A DNA stretch of 64,000 nt from Azotimanducus sp963663145 (GTDB lineage Bacteria > Pseudomonadota > Gammaproteobacteria > Pseudomonadales > Azotimanducaceae). A program made the position numbers and the translations under genes. Every line of letters starts with the position of its first letter. Position 1 is the stretch's first letter. The DNA lies in the NCBI GenBank assembly GCA_963663145.1, contig OY760134.1:1984001-2048000 (forward strand), given 5' to 3'. Positions 7,976-17,393 of this stretch are shown piece by piece. The notes under the pieces are model-generated. The model worked only from the letters and a program-made list of their open reading frames with translations, was not told the origin of the DNA and did no database searches.

Positions 7976-9745
7976 TTATTCGGGTTCCGCCCTGGTTTCT
8001 TCGCTCTTACTGAGGTACATGTCACACATCGCACCACCCTTAATCGCCATGGGATAGACATGCTCGCTCGGGTCCACCAAGACATCGACAAAAACAAGCT
8101 TGTTCTTCAATTCTGAGCTGAAAGTACGTTCAAGTGCTGGCTGCAACTCCTCATGCCGAGTCACCCGAATCCCAACGTGTCCAAATGACTCGGCGAGCGC
8201 GACAAAATCCGGCAGCGAATCTTGGTAGGTTGAGTGGGAATGACGGCCCCCGTACTGCATGTCCTGCCATTGCTTGACCATCCCAAGGGCTTGATTATTC
8301 AGGCAGATCACCTTGATCGGCAAGGCGTATTGAAGACAGGTGGACAGCTCTTGCATATTCATCATGAAGCTGCCTTCCCCGGTGACGCAAATCACGCTTG
8401 CGTCGCTGTAGGCAAATTGAATACCCATGGCCGCCGGTAGTCCAAAACCCATTGTTCCAAGACCTCCGGAATTGATCCAGCGACGAGGAGTTTCGAAGGG
8501 AAAATGCTGCGCAACAAACATCTGATGCTGGCCAACATCGCTGGTGACATAGGCATCCTTGGGCGCAACGTGCGCCAGTGCGCGCACGGCCTGTTGCGGC
8601 AGAATCGGATCCAACGATTGTGAAAGCCGTTCGTCCGAGTCGAGTCCATGGGCACCGCGCCATTGCCCGATGCGCTCACGCCATGCATCGATTGCGGTTT
8701 GATCGATTCGCTGCGGATTCAAATCCAATTGTTTGTCCACCTCTTCCAGCATCTGCTTCAGCACAACCTCGGCGACACCTACCACCGGGACATCGGCGCG
8801 TACGATCTTGGAAATAGAGGTTGGATCCACATCAACGTGAATGATGGTCGCGCCACGGCAGAACTTCTTCGGGTCGTTGGTCACCCGGTCATCGAATCGT
8901 GCACCTATGGCGATGACGCAATCGCTATGGTGCATCGCATGGTTTGCCTCATAGGTACCATGCATGCCAAGCATACCGAGCGAGAGCGGATCAGACGCCG
9001 GAAAGGCGCCAAGCCCCATCAGGGTGCATGTCACCGGATAGCCAAGCCTCCGTGCGAGCGAGCAAAGCAGCTCGGGCGATGCACCGTGCATGGCACCGCC
9101 GCCCACGTAAAACACCGGTCGCCGCGCGTCGAGCATGAGCCCAACGGCGCGAGCAATCTGACGGTAATTGCCCTTCACGGAAGGATTGTACGAGCGCATG
9201 GAAACCGAACTCGGGTATTCGTAGGGTGCGGTCACGCCCGGGTCAGTCATATCTTTCGGGATGTCGATCACGACAGGCCCAGGGCGCCCAGTCTCCGCCA
9301 GATAGAAGGCCTTCTTGACGACTCCGGGGATCGATGCCGCACCAGAGATCATAAAGCTGTGCTTCACGACGGGCCGGGACACCCCAATCATATCGGTCTC
9401 TTGAAATGCATCCGTACCGATGAGATTTGAAGGAACCTGCCCCGAAATCACCACGATGGGCGAAGAGTCCATGAAGGCGGTCGCTATGCCGGTCACCGCG
9501 TTGGTCGCCCCCGGACCCGATGTGACGAGCACAACCCCCGGCTTGCCCGTCGCCCTCGCATAGCCATCCGCCATATGAGTTGCCGCCTGTTCATGGCGGA
9601 CCAGAATGTGCTCGATTCGCTGTTGCCGAAAAATCGCGTCGTAGATATGCAGTGCCGCACCTCCGGGGTAGCCGAAGATGTATTCAACGCCTTCATCTTG
9701 AAGGGCGCGAATGAGCATATCCCCTCCGGAGAGGAGTTCAGGCAT
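7976..9745 (-). CDS. ilvB: Acetolactate synthase large (catalytic) subunit
   Basis: This is a thiamine diphosphate- and FAD-dependent enzyme that condenses two pyruvates to acetolactate, the first step of valine, leucine and isoleucine synthesis. The catalytic Glu is in RHEQAATHMADGYARATG, and the ThDP-Mg site is VTGEGSFMMNMQEL. The start at ATG 9745 (MPELLSGGDMLIRAL) matches the usual N-terminus of the family. An upstream ATG at 9793 would add 16 unusual residues, and neither has a strong ribosome binding site. A 24-codon frame with a good site overlaps this start, so initiation may be coupled to it. Confidence 0.93.
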   Translation of the reverse strand: MPELLSGGDMLIRALQDEGVEYIFGYPGGAALHIYDAIFRQQRIEHILVRHEQAATHMADGYARATGKPGVVLVTSGPGATNAVTGIATAFMDSSPIVVISGQVPSNLIGTDAFQETDMIGVSRPVVKHSFMISGAASIPGVVKKAFYLAETGRPGPVVIDIPKDMTDPGVTAPYEYPSSVSMRSYNPSVKGNYRQIARAVGLMLDARRPVFYVGGGAMHGASPELLCSLARRLGYPVTCTLMGLGAFPASDPLSLGMLGMHGTYEANHAMHHSDCVIAIGARFDDRVTNDPKKFCRGATIIHVDVDPTSISKIVRADVPVVGVAEVVLKQMLEEVDKQLDLNPQRIDQTAIDAWRERIGQWRGAHGLDSDERLSQSLDPILPQQAVRALAHVAPKDAYVTSDVGQHQMFVAQHFPFETPRRWINSGGLGTMGFGLPAAMGIQFAYSDASVICVTGEGSFMMNMQELSTCLQYALPIKVICLNNQALGMVKQWQDMQYGGRHSHSTYQDSLPDFVALAESFGHVGIRVTRHEELQPALERTFSSELKNKLVFVDVLVDPSEHVYPMAIKGGAMCDMYLSKSEETRAEPE

Positions 9746-9812
9746 GTCGGACACTGTAGTACGCCAAGCGCTTTGGGCAAGATAACCGCACATTCTGCCA
9801 AACTTTTTCCAT
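9738..9812 (-). CDS. Possible 24-codon upstream reading frame overlapping the ilvB start
   Basis: An ATG at 9812 is preceded by GGAG with a 5-base spacer, the best ribosome binding site in this region. It opens 24 codons (MEKVWQNVRLSCPKRL...) ending in a TGA that overlaps the ilvB ATG at 9745 by a few bases. It has no run of Ile, Val or Leu codons, so it does not look like a classical attenuator peptide. Translational coupling to ilvB is an inference. The frame could also be fortuitous. Confidence 0.3.
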   Translation of the reverse strand: MEKVWQNVRLSCPKRLAYYSVRHA

Positions 9813-10007
9813 TATTTCTCCATCAATCCGATTTTTTCGGGCAAGGGACTTCAACTCCCGCCTTCAGAGGAGCGTCGCGCTCTTTGATGAACGAATTGGA
9901 TTTGTTGCAAAAAGGAGGGTGACTTCAGGCTCCAATCGGAGCAGATGCCACAGGAAACGCGGCGCAGGCAACTTCAAGGCAAGCGTCGTTTCCGTCGTGC
10001 CAGCGCC

Positions 10008-10430
10008 TTACGGGTCGATTCGCGCGGTGGCGGTGCCCGACAGCACCACTTGGCCCTCTTGATTCAAGGTCTCGATAGACAAATCCACAAAATGCTCGTC
10101 GCCATCTTCGCGAACCGCTTCGACGGTCGCGGTTGCGTCGAGCGCATCCCCGGGCCATACCTGTCTGGTGAATCGCACCCCATACTTGGTGAGCCGCCCA
10201 TCACCAACATAGTTCGTGAGCAGCTTGCCCGTCATGCCCATGGTCAACATGCCATGCGCGAATACCGAGGGATATCCCGCGACTTCGGTGGTGAACACCT
10301 CGTCGGTGTGCAGCGGGTTGTAGTCACCCGATGCGCCTGCATATTGCACGATTTGCGTCCGCTTGAGATCTTCGACGAGTCGCTCTGAGTAGCTATCTCC
10401 GACCTTGATTTCACTTGCTTTCAATGCCAT
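10008..10430 (-). CDS. MaoC-like hotdog dehydratase
   Basis: This is a single-hotdog MaoC-domain protein of about 140 residues. It has the hydratase 2 motif YAGASGDYNPLHTDEVF (catalytic Asp and His) and HGMLTMGMTGKLLTNYVG. Such enzymes hydrate or dehydrate enoyl-CoA/hydroxyacyl-CoA substrates. The start at ATG 10430 (MALKASEIKVGD) is typical, and upstream in-frame residues overlap the preceding gene. It follows a second hotdog gene (10480-10986) and probably forms a heterodimer with it, one subunit carrying the catalytic pair. Confidence 0.85.
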   Translation of the reverse strand: MALKASEIKVGDSYSERLVEDLKRTQIVQYAGASGDYNPLHTDEVFTTEVAGYPSVFAHGMLTMGMTGKLLTNYVGDGRLTKYGVRFTRQVWPGDALDATATVEAVREDGDEHFVDLSIETLNQEGQVVLSGTATARIDP

Positions 10431-10479
10431 CTTCTTGTCCACGTTAAGTTCAATGGTGCCCGGTGCCTGCCTGATCGAC

Positions 10480-10986
10480 TCAGCCGTCGACAGGGCGCTC
10501 GGTTCGCACACCCACACCGCGTGCGGTGATCACCAATTCACCGTTTTGATCGCGGTATTCGGTAATGGACTCGCTAAAGATCAGCTTGCCCGATCGTCTG
10601 CCCTCCTTCTCCCAAGTCTTGCCGGGCTTGACCTCTGCCGTGAGCACGTCTCCAGGCGACACATGGCGGTGATACTCAAAGTGCTGCTCGGCGTGCAGCC
10701 CGCCGCCGGAACTTCCGCCTGATCCACCTGCGGAGCTCGAAGACTCACGCTTCACACCGGTCGCCTCTTTTCCGGAACCAAACCAAGCTTGTCCAGGCTT
10801 CGGCCGCAAAAAATACTCCGGGTCAAACTGCGCACTCGCTTGCGCAAAGGTGGGCGGGGCAATCACCTTGCCGACTTCTGACGATTGCGCATAGGCCTCG
10901 TCGGAATAAATTGGATTCTCATCGCCAACGCTGCGCGCAAACATGAGAATGTGACTTCCTTCAATCGGGAATTTCTCGACAGCCAT
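10480..10986 (-). CDS. FAS1-like dehydratase (MaoC N-terminal type)
   Basis: This 168-residue hotdog protein resembles the N-terminal MaoC dehydratase domain family (SVGDENPIYSDEAYA; IAPPTFAQASAQF). It lacks a full Asp-His catalytic motif, so it is probably the non-catalytic partner of the downstream MaoC protein, as in two-part hydratases of mycobacterial and steroid pathways. A flexible Ser/Gly-rich insertion (about residues 81-95) precedes HAEQHFEYHRHVSPGDVLTA. It is 49 bases upstream of its partner in the same direction. Confidence 0.8.
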   Translation of the reverse strand: MAVEKFPIEGSHILMFARSVGDENPIYSDEAYAQSSEVGKVIAPPTFAQASAQFDPEYFLRPKPGQAWFGSGKEATGVKRESSSSAGGSGGSSGGGLHAEQHFEYHRHVSPGDVLTAEVKPGKTWEKEGRRSGKLIFSESITEYRDQNGELVITARGVGVRTERPVDG

Positions 10987-11099
10987 CTCGATTCCTTCTT
11001 ACCGGGTTGCTTACCGGGTTGATCAATGCAAAACCTTGCGTCGCCCCAGCCTTGCCGGAGCCAAGGGGGATCAGTCTACCGCCAAATACCCGAGTCTTC

Positions 11100-12089
11100 T
11101 CATCCCCCGCGCAGCATTTCCGAGAGTCGGTGAACAGCCAATGCGTACATATGGCTTCGGTTGTAGCGAGTAATCACATAAAAGTTCTTGAGCCCAGCGT
11201 AGGCGACGGGTCCAGATTTCCGCTCAAAACTGGTCAGCATCAGTTGTTCGGTCGGCTCAATATGATCCCAAGCGGGGTCTTCGAACGCCACACCTTCGGC
11301 TTCAAGTTCGGCGCGGGTGGGCGCGTCATCGAATTCGCCGCTGAATCTCAACGTTTCCAAGTCGCTTCCCTCCCCGAGCGTCACCGGCATGATGACGCGA
11401 TCGCCGGGTTGCCATCCATGCACCGCAAGGTAGTTGGCCACGCTGCCTATAGCATCATCGGTATTCGTCCAAATGTCCCGGCGCTCATCACCGTTGAAGT
11501 CCACCGCATAGGCGCGAAAACTCGACGGCATGAACTGTCCCATGCCAAGCGCTCCGGCATAGGAACCCTTGAAATCTCTCACGGCTCTGCCTTCCTCGCT
11601 GGCAAGCACCAAGAGTTGGCCGAGTTCCTTGCGAAAGAATTCAGACCTCGGCGGGTAATCGAACGCCAAGGTCGCAAGCGCATCCAAGGCGCTATAGGAA
11701 CCCATGACGCGCCCATAGTCCGTTTCCACGCCAATAATAGCGACAATCACTTCTGCCGGAACGCCAAATTCCGATTCGGCCCGCTCCAATACTTCTCTAT
11801 TGGCATTCCAAAACTGAACTCCTCGACGAACGCGCAGCGGCTGCAAAAATATTTCTCGGTATTCGTACCAAGCCAGCCGCCGTTCCGCAGGCCGAGAAAT
11901 TGCGTCAATGACCGTCGCTTGATGCCGAGCGCCGACAAGCGCCTCCTCAAGCAAGGATCGGTCCAATTGGTATTCACCCACCAAGCGATCAATCAGCACC
12001 GTGGCTTCTGGTCGATCAAGATAGCTGGGAAAGCCAATCTGGGGGAAGACCCAAAGGCAGACCGTAACGAGTAGATAGCGTATGTGCAC
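11100..12089 (-). CDS. mltB: Lytic murein transglycosylase B
   Basis: This enzyme cleaves peptidoglycan glycan strands to form 1,6-anhydromuramyl ends. The catalytic Glu is in AIIGVETDYGRVMG, and the family pattern GALGMGQFMPSSFRAYAVDFNGD is complete. Starting at GTG 12089, four bases after the rodA stop, gives a signal-peptide-like N-terminus (VHIRYLLVTVCLWVFPQIG) without an obvious lipobox, so the protein may be soluble in the periplasm. It is the last gene of the elongasome operon. Confidence 0.9.
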   Translation of the reverse strand: MHIRYLLVTVCLWVFPQIGFPSYLDRPEATVLIDRLVGEYQLDRSLLEEALVGARHQATVIDAISRPAERRLAWYEYREIFLQPLRVRRGVQFWNANREVLERAESEFGVPAEVIVAIIGVETDYGRVMGSYSALDALATLAFDYPPRSEFFRKELGQLLVLASEEGRAVRDFKGSYAGALGMGQFMPSSFRAYAVDFNGDERRDIWTNTDDAIGSVANYLAVHGWQPGDRVIMPVTLGEGSDLETLRFSGEFDDAPTRAELEAEGVAFEDPAWDHIEPTEQLMLTSFERKSGPVAYAGLKNFYVITRYNRSHMYALAVHRLSEMLRGG

Positions 12090-12093
12090 AGCG

Positions 12094-13212
12094 TTATTTC
12101 CTGTGAGCGTAGAATGAAAAGATGATGCCCATGCCAATCAGGGTGCCGAGCATCGAGGTGCCGCCGTAACTGACGAGCGGCAGCGGAACGCCGACAACCG
12201 GCAAGAATCCGCACACCATCATCAGATTGACGAACACGCAAGTAAACAGACCAACCGCGATCCCCGCTACCGTCAGTTTTTGATAGGCATCTTCGAGTTG
12301 GATCGAAATATAGAGGCAGCGCCCCAAGAGCAGCAAGTAGAGGACGAGGAGCACCAATAGGCCCAGCAGCCCAAATTCCTCACCTATAACCGCAGCAATA
12401 AAATCATTATGGCGCTCGGGAAGGAACTCAAGGTGGGATTGTGTGCCCTGTCTGAAACCCTTGCCGAAGAGGCCACCCGAACCAATCGCGGTGGTGGACT
12501 GAATGATGTGCCAGCCAGCCCCTTGCGGGTCCCGCTCCGGGTCGAACAGGGTCAATATGCGAAGACGCTGATAGTCTTTCATGAACATCCACAGCAAGGG
12601 GGCACACATGAGGCCCAACACCCCGACGCTCAGAATGAATCGCAGCGAAACACCCGCGAGCACTATGACCGACGCGCCAATCAGTAAGAGGATGACGCTG
12701 GTACCCAAATCCGGCTGAACGACGACCAAGCTCACCGGCACCAAGACGAGCAAGGTCTTGAGTCCAATCTGCCGGAGTCCCAAGCGCATTCGCTGCTGAG
12801 CAAACATCCATGCAAGCATGGCGGGCAGCGCAATCTTCATAAATTCGGATGGTTGCATGCCAAAACCGGCGACCATGAACCATCTGCGCGACCCCTTGAC
12901 AACATCGCCCACCAAGGGCAACAACACAAGCAGCAGAATAAGTACGAAGTAGGCGAACGGTGTCCAAAAGTGAATGAGATGCGGATTGATGTTCCAAATG
13001 ATGAGTACGCAAGCGAGCCCAAGTGCCACATGTATGACTTGGCTCGCCAGCAGATGGGGCGTTGCTTCGGCCGCGCTCGATAGGGCGACCAGACCCACAC
13101 CCAATATCGCGCACAGGGTGCCAAGCAGCGGTAAGTCAAGACCGCGCCAGCGGTATTGCCGCACCGGACGGCGCGCATCCCAAAAACCGCCAAGTGCGGC
13201 CGGCAATCGCAT
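12094..13212 (-). CDS. rodA: RodA peptidoglycan polymerase (SEDS family)
   Basis: RodA polymerises lipid II during cell elongation together with PBP2. The sequence of about 372 residues has ten predicted helices and SEDS motifs (GSRRWFMVAGFGMQPSEFMKIALP; FLPERHNDFIAAVIGEEFGLLG; PLPLVSYGGTSML). ATG 13212 shares one base with the mrdA stop (TGATG), which selects it over a longer frame to 13350 that adds an arginine-rich non-conserved segment. Confidence 0.94.
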   Translation of the reverse strand: MRLPAALGGFWDARRPVRQYRWRGLDLPLLGTLCAILGVGLVALSSAAEATPHLLASQVIHVALGLACVLIIWNINPHLIHFWTPFAYFVLILLLVLLPLVGDVVKGSRRWFMVAGFGMQPSEFMKIALPAMLAWMFAQQRMRLGLRQIGLKTLLVLVPVSLVVVQPDLGTSVILLLIGASVIVLAGVSLRFILSVGVLGLMCAPLLWMFMKDYQRLRILTLFDPERDPQGAGWHIIQSTTAIGSGGLFGKGFRQGTQSHLEFLPERHNDFIAAVIGEEFGLLGLLVLLVLYLLLLGRCLYISIQLEDAYQKLTVAGIAVGLFTCVFVNLMMVCGFLPVVGVPLPLVSYGGTSMLGTLIGMGIIFSFYAHRK

Positions 13213-15080
13213 CAGGCTTCCTGCGCCATCCAGGCATCGACCACGGCGCGGGCGACCGGCGCAGCCGCCGAGCTTCCGCTCCCACCGTACTCCACCAATA
13301 CCGCGACCGCGATACTCGGCGCTCGAGTTGGAGCGAAGGCAACAAACCACGCATGGTTGCGCATCTCAAGCGGCGTATCCTCTGGCGAGACATATTCTCC
13401 CTGCCGCTGCCTTACGACTTGCGAGGTGCCTGATTTCCCCGCCATCGAATAGGGGATGTCCATGCCTATATGGGCCCACGCCGTACCGTTGCCGCCGTAG
13501 CCCATGTTCCCACGATGCACCACGGCTTCCATCGCTTCAACCATGTGCTCAAAATCATCTTGGCCGGGCAAAGACAATACGGCCGGATCAATCTCCGAGA
13601 CCCCATCAGCCTCGGCCGCCGCTCGGTACAGAAAGGGATGCAGCAACCTGCCTCGGCGCGCCAGTATGGCGGTGGCGGTGGCGAGTTGAAGCGGCGAGAC
13701 CAGCATGGAGCCTTGCCCGATCGCCATATTAAGATTGTCCCCTGGCCGCCAGTCGTCATTTCGGTTTGCTCGCTTCCACTCAGGCGTGGGCACCAATCCG
13801 GGCGCAGCGCTCGGCACATCGAGACTCAGTATGCGTCCTAACCCAAAATCAGAAAGGAAGCCGGAAATATGCTCGGGCTCCATCCTTGAGGCCATCTCGA
13901 AGAAATACACGTTTGCCGACCTGTAAATGGCTCTATAGAGGTCCACGGTGCCGTGCCCACCAATGCCGCCCGGACGCCAGGTCCAATCCCGGTACTGGCG
14001 CGAACTGCCGGGCAGGCGAAAGTATCCTGGGTCCGGAATGGAACGCTCCCAATCGGTCAAGCCATGCGCAAGCCCGGCGAGCCCGACGATTGGTTTGACC
14101 GTAGACCCGGGCGCATAGAGGCCCGAGGTCGCTCGATTGAACAGCGGCCCCTTCGGATCCGTCGTCAAGTTGGTGAATTCCTCCCCGCTCAGTCCAGCCA
14201 CAAAGAGATTGGGGTCATAGCTCGGCGTGCTCACGAGGGCGCGAATCGCGCCGCTGCGAGGGTCAATGGCCACCACAGCGCCCCGTTGTCCTGCAAGCGC
14301 CTGCATCGCGGTCTCGTGAAGCGCGACACTGAGCTCGGTGCGCAAGTCTTCGCCTTTTACCGGGGAGATGGTATCGAGCGGGTGGGTCACGCGCCCGGAA
14401 GCCCGCACCTCCAAGGTCTCGGTGCCAACCTTGCCGCGAAGTCTCGATTCGTAGTGTTGTTCCAGCCCAAGCTTGCCTATGTACTCGGCGCCGCGATAAT
14501 TGTTGTGGTCGATCATCGCGTAGTCATCGGCGCTGATTCGGCGCACGGACCCGACCGCGTGGGCAAACATGGGGCCGAGTGGATAATCGCGCAGATTCCT
14601 CGATTCGATTCGTACCCCCGGCAGGTGGTAGCGGTCCACTCCCAAGGTCGCCCGCTGTTGCAGGGTGAGATCAAATTTGAGCGCGACAGGTTCGTAAGGG
14701 CGCCGATTTTCTCGAAGGCGCCGATCAAAGCTCTCCAGCTCCACTTGGGTGAGCCCGAGCATCTGCTGCAAGCGACCCAAGAGTCCGTCGAGATCCGGCA
14801 CCTCTTCTCGAATAATGGACAAGGTCCAAGATGAACGGGTGGTGGCGAGCGGCACCCCGTCGCGATCAAAAATGACCCCGCGAATGGGTTCGATCGGGCG
14901 ATCTATGATGCGGTTGCTTTCACTTCGCAATACATACTTGTCGTAATTGATCACCTGTAGCTGCACAAACCGAAACAGCAGCAGCGAAAGCAACACCACC
15001 ATCCCCACAAAGAAAGTCAGTACGCGAATCGAGTGCGTATCCGACTCGATGCCGGGTGCGTCAAGGCTCTGCGCCATCAT
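13212..15080 (-). CDS. mrdA: Penicillin-binding protein 2
   Basis: This is the class B transpeptidase of the elongasome, anchored by one N-terminal helix (RVLTFFVGMVVLLSLLLFRF). Catalytic motifs are visible: SxxK in APGSTVKPIVG, SxN in YRSANVYFF, and KSG in MAGKSGTSQVV. The length of about 622 residues is normal. ATG 15080 overlaps the rsfS stop as ATGA. rlmH, which usually lies between rsfS and mrdA, is absent here. Confidence 0.95.
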   Translation of the reverse strand: MMAQSLDAPGIESDTHSIRVLTFFVGMVVLLSLLLFRFVQLQVINYDKYVLRSESNRIIDRPIEPIRGVIFDRDGVPLATTRSSWTLSIIREEVPDLDGLLGRLQQMLGLTQVELESFDRRLRENRRPYEPVALKFDLTLQQRATLGVDRYHLPGVRIESRNLRDYPLGPMFAHAVGSVRRISADDYAMIDHNNYRGAEYIGKLGLEQHYESRLRGKVGTETLEVRASGRVTHPLDTISPVKGEDLRTELSVALHETAMQALAGQRGAVVAIDPRSGAIRALVSTPSYDPNLFVAGLSGEEFTNLTTDPKGPLFNRATSGLYAPGSTVKPIVGLAGLAHGLTDWERSIPDPGYFRLPGSSRQYRDWTWRPGGIGGHGTVDLYRAIYRSANVYFFEMASRMEPEHISGFLSDFGLGRILSLDVPSAAPGLVPTPEWKRANRNDDWRPGDNLNMAIGQGSMLVSPLQLATATAILARRGRLLHPFLYRAAAEADGVSEIDPAVLSLPGQDDFEHMVEAMEAVVHRGNMGYGGNGTAWAHIGMDIPYSMAGKSGTSQVVRQRQGEYVSPEDTPLEMRNHAWFVAFAPTRAPSIAVAVLVEYGGSGSSAAAPVARAVVDAWMAQEA

Positions 15081-15469
15081 GGAAGTGAAACCCCATCGGA
15101 TGGGTCTTGACTTTCGCCGGGTGGCTCCGCCCACATTCGCTCAAGATCATAGTACTTTCGCGCGGCATCGCGCATCACGTGAACTACCACGTCGACCAAA
15201 TCTATGAGCACCCAATCCAGACTCTCGATGCCTTCGACGCCGAGTCGCTCGATCCCCAAGGCCTTGGTCTCTTCGATCAGGTGTTGGGCGAGCGTCTTGA
15301 CATGCCGGTTGGAGGTGCCGGTCGCAATGATCATGTAATCGGTAAAGCTGGCGCTTTCGCGCACATCGAGTGCCACCAGATTCTCACCGAGCCGATCATC
15401 AAGCAGACGCAGCACAATATCCCGCAAGGCTTCGGGCGTATAGGATGTCTCTTGCTTGTCGCTAATCAC
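15077..15469 (-). CDS. rsfS: Ribosomal silencing factor RsfS
   Basis: RsfS binds ribosomal protein uL14 (L14) and prevents subunit joining when nutrients are scarce. The conserved core is visible: LGENLVALDVRESASFTDYMIIATGTSNRHVKTL and WVLIDLVDVVVHVM, followed by YYDLERMW. The most plausible start is GTG 15469, which overlaps the nadD stop by eight bases and gives about 130 residues. A longer frame upstream would duplicate nadD sequence in another frame. Confidence 0.9.
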   Translation of the reverse strand: MISDKQETSYTPEALRDIVLRLLDDRLGENLVALDVRESASFTDYMIIATGTSNRHVKTLAQHLIEETKALGIERLGVEGIESLDWVLIDLVDVVVHVMRDAARKYYDLERMWAEPPGESQDPSDGVSLP

Positions 15470-16109
15470 GCGGCGCTTGTCCTGTAGAGGCCCCGTAGAG
15501 GCCGTGAGACTCGATGTAGTCGAGCACGGATTCCGGCACACTCTCGGCGACGCTGTCGCCCCGTTTTAGCCGATCCCTGATGTCAGATGAGGATACTTCG
15601 GGCAGGCTACAAGACAGCTTTGCGATCCGCCCACAAGGCTCGGCAAACAACTCTTCAAATCGACCGTCGAATCCGTCCAACTGACTCGCAACCTCGGGAT
15701 GAATTTGCGCGTCCGTCCCCTGCCTCGGAAAGACCACCAAATGGGCGTAGTCCGTCAGCCGCCGCCAGTCCCGCCAGCTATTGAGCTGCGCATATTGGTC
15801 GCACCCCATGGCCCAAGCCAAGGATGATTCATCTCCAAGACAGCGGCGCACCTTTCGCAGCACGTCAATAGTGTACGGAGATTCACACACCGCATCCCCC
15901 CTGTGCAGGTTGATGTCTTGATCGTTTGCGAAGGCGAGGCGCAACATGGCGAGGCGATCGTGAGGACAAGCATGCGGCGCCGTTCGAAACGGAGGTTTCA
16001 AGGACATCAGCAAGGACACCGTCGCACCCGCATCGCGAAGCTGCCTGGCCAAGGCGATATGGCCATGGTGCACTGGATCGAAGCTTCCCCCAAAGATCGC
16101 TCTCATCAT
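15462..16109 (-). CDS. nadD: Nicotinate-nucleotide adenylyltransferase
   Basis: NadD converts nicotinate mononucleotide and ATP to deamido-NAD in NAD synthesis. The nucleotidyltransferase motif GGSFDPVHHGH is at the N-terminus, and the second motif SSSDIRDRLKRG is near the C-terminus. The 215-residue size is usual. The start (ATGATG, 16109 or 16106) overlaps the proA stop. It sits between proA and rsfS, a common gammaproteobacterial order. Confidence 0.95.
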   Translation of the reverse strand: MMRAIFGGSFDPVHHGHIALARQLRDAGATVSLLMSLKPPFRTAPHACPHDRLAMLRLAFANDQDINLHRGDAVCESPYTIDVLRKVRRCLGDESSLAWAMGCDQYAQLNSWRDWRRLTDYAHLVVFPRQGTDAQIHPEVASQLDGFDGRFEELFAEPCGRIAKLSCSLPEVSSSDIRDRLKRGDSVAESVPESVLDYIESHGLYGASTGQAPRD

Positions 16110-17392
16110 CTCTGGCGAATCTGACCATCCCCCAGCACAATGAACTTGGTGCTGGTGAGACCATCGAGCCCGACCGGACCGCGGGCATGAAGTTTGTCAG
16201 TGGAGATGCCGATCTCCGCGCCGAGTCCAAATTCGTAGCCATCGGCAAACTGGGTCGAGGCGTTGACTAGCACAGTCGCCGAATCAACTCTTGTAAGAAA
16301 CTCGTTCGCCTTGGCATAGTCCTGGGTCACGATGGCATCCGTATGCGCGGAACCGTAGCGGTGAATATGGTCAATCGCGGCATCGAGACCCGCAACGACG
16401 CGCACTGCGAGCTGAGGTGCAAGATATTCTGCATACCAATCCGACTCCCTCGCCTGACTCATGCTCGGAACAAGCGCACAGCTTCGCTCGCAACCAAAAA
16501 GTTCCACCCCGTCCGCCTGCAAGGCTTCGGCAATCCGCGCAAGCAGGTGCTCTGCTTTCTTGTCTACCAGCAGCGATTCGAGTGCGTTGCACACTGCGTA
16601 CTTCTCGGTTTTTGAATTGACGGCGAGGGCAAGCGCCATCTCTGGATCGGCATCCTCGGCGATATAGAGGTGGCACACCCCATCCAAGTGCTTGATCACG
16701 GGCACTTTGGCATCGCGACTGATTCGCTCTATCAGGGACTTGCCCCCGCGTGGCACCAGCACATCCACATGTTCGTCGAGTCGCGCAAGTTCCGAGACCA
16801 CCGCCCTTTCGGTGATATCAACCAAGATCACGGCATCAGGATTCACGCCGGTCGATTCGAGCGCTTGCGAGATACAGGCAGCGATAGCGCGGTTGGTCAG
16901 TATCGCCTCGGATCCGCCTCGCAAGATACAGGCATTGCCGGATTTGAAGCACAAGCTCGCAGCATCAAGGGTCACATTGGGACGCGATTCATAAATGATC
17001 GCCACCACTCCCAAGGGGACCTGCATTCGACCAACCCGAATTCCAGTGGGCCTTTGCGACAACTCGGAAATTCGCCCCACTGGATCGGGAAGGTCGCGCA
17101 CTTCGCCGAGGGCCTTGATCATATGATCGATGCCGGCCTCATTCACACCAAGCCGATCAAGCAGGGGCTTGGCGATGCCTCGATGTCGAGCATTGACGAG
17201 ATCGCGCTGGTTGGCATCCAACACCTCAGCGCGCCCGGCATCCAAGCGTTCGGCCATAGCATCCAAGGCGCGCGTTCGCCTCCCGGATGAGAGCGCGGCG
17301 AGCTCGCGCGATGCGCTTCTTGCCCGCGCACCCAAGGCGCGAACGTATTCCGGAATCGCGCCTTCAAAACGGCTGAGTTCGGCTGCGGCCAC
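16106..17392 (-). CDS. proA: Glutamate-5-semialdehyde dehydrogenase
   Basis: ProA reduces glutamyl-5-phosphate to the semialdehyde in proline synthesis. Conserved segments include PLGVVAIIYESRPNVTLDAASLC, the substrate loop SGNACILRGG, and the catalytic Cys in KHLDGVCHLYI. GTG 17392, one base after the upstream stop and about 10 bases after an AAGGGG element, gives about 428 residues, close to the family length. A longer frame to 17446 would overlap the LON-domain gene. proB is not in this window. Confidence 0.93.
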   Translation of the reverse strand: MAAAELSRFEGAIPEYVRALGARARSASRELAALSSGRRTRALDAMAERLDAGRAEVLDANQRDLVNARHRGIAKPLLDRLGVNEAGIDHMIKALGEVRDLPDPVGRISELSQRPTGIRVGRMQVPLGVVAIIYESRPNVTLDAASLCFKSGNACILRGGSEAILTNRAIAACISQALESTGVNPDAVILVDITERAVVSELARLDEHVDVLVPRGGKSLIERISRDAKVPVIKHLDGVCHLYIAEDADPEMALALAVNSKTEKYAVCNALESLLVDKKAEHLLARIAEALQADGVELFGCERSCALVPSMSQARESDWYAEYLAPQLAVRVVAGLDAAIDHIHRYGSAHTDAIVTQDYAKANEFLTRVDSATVLVNASTQFADGYEFGLGAEIGISTDKLHARGPVGLDGLTSTKFIVLGDGQIRQR

Positions 17393-17393
17393 C

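Noticed and set aside
13953..14834. Long plus-strand frame of 293 codons opposite mrdA
   Set aside because: It is entirely antisense to a well-conserved penicillin-binding protein gene. High GC coding sequence often leaves such shadow frames.
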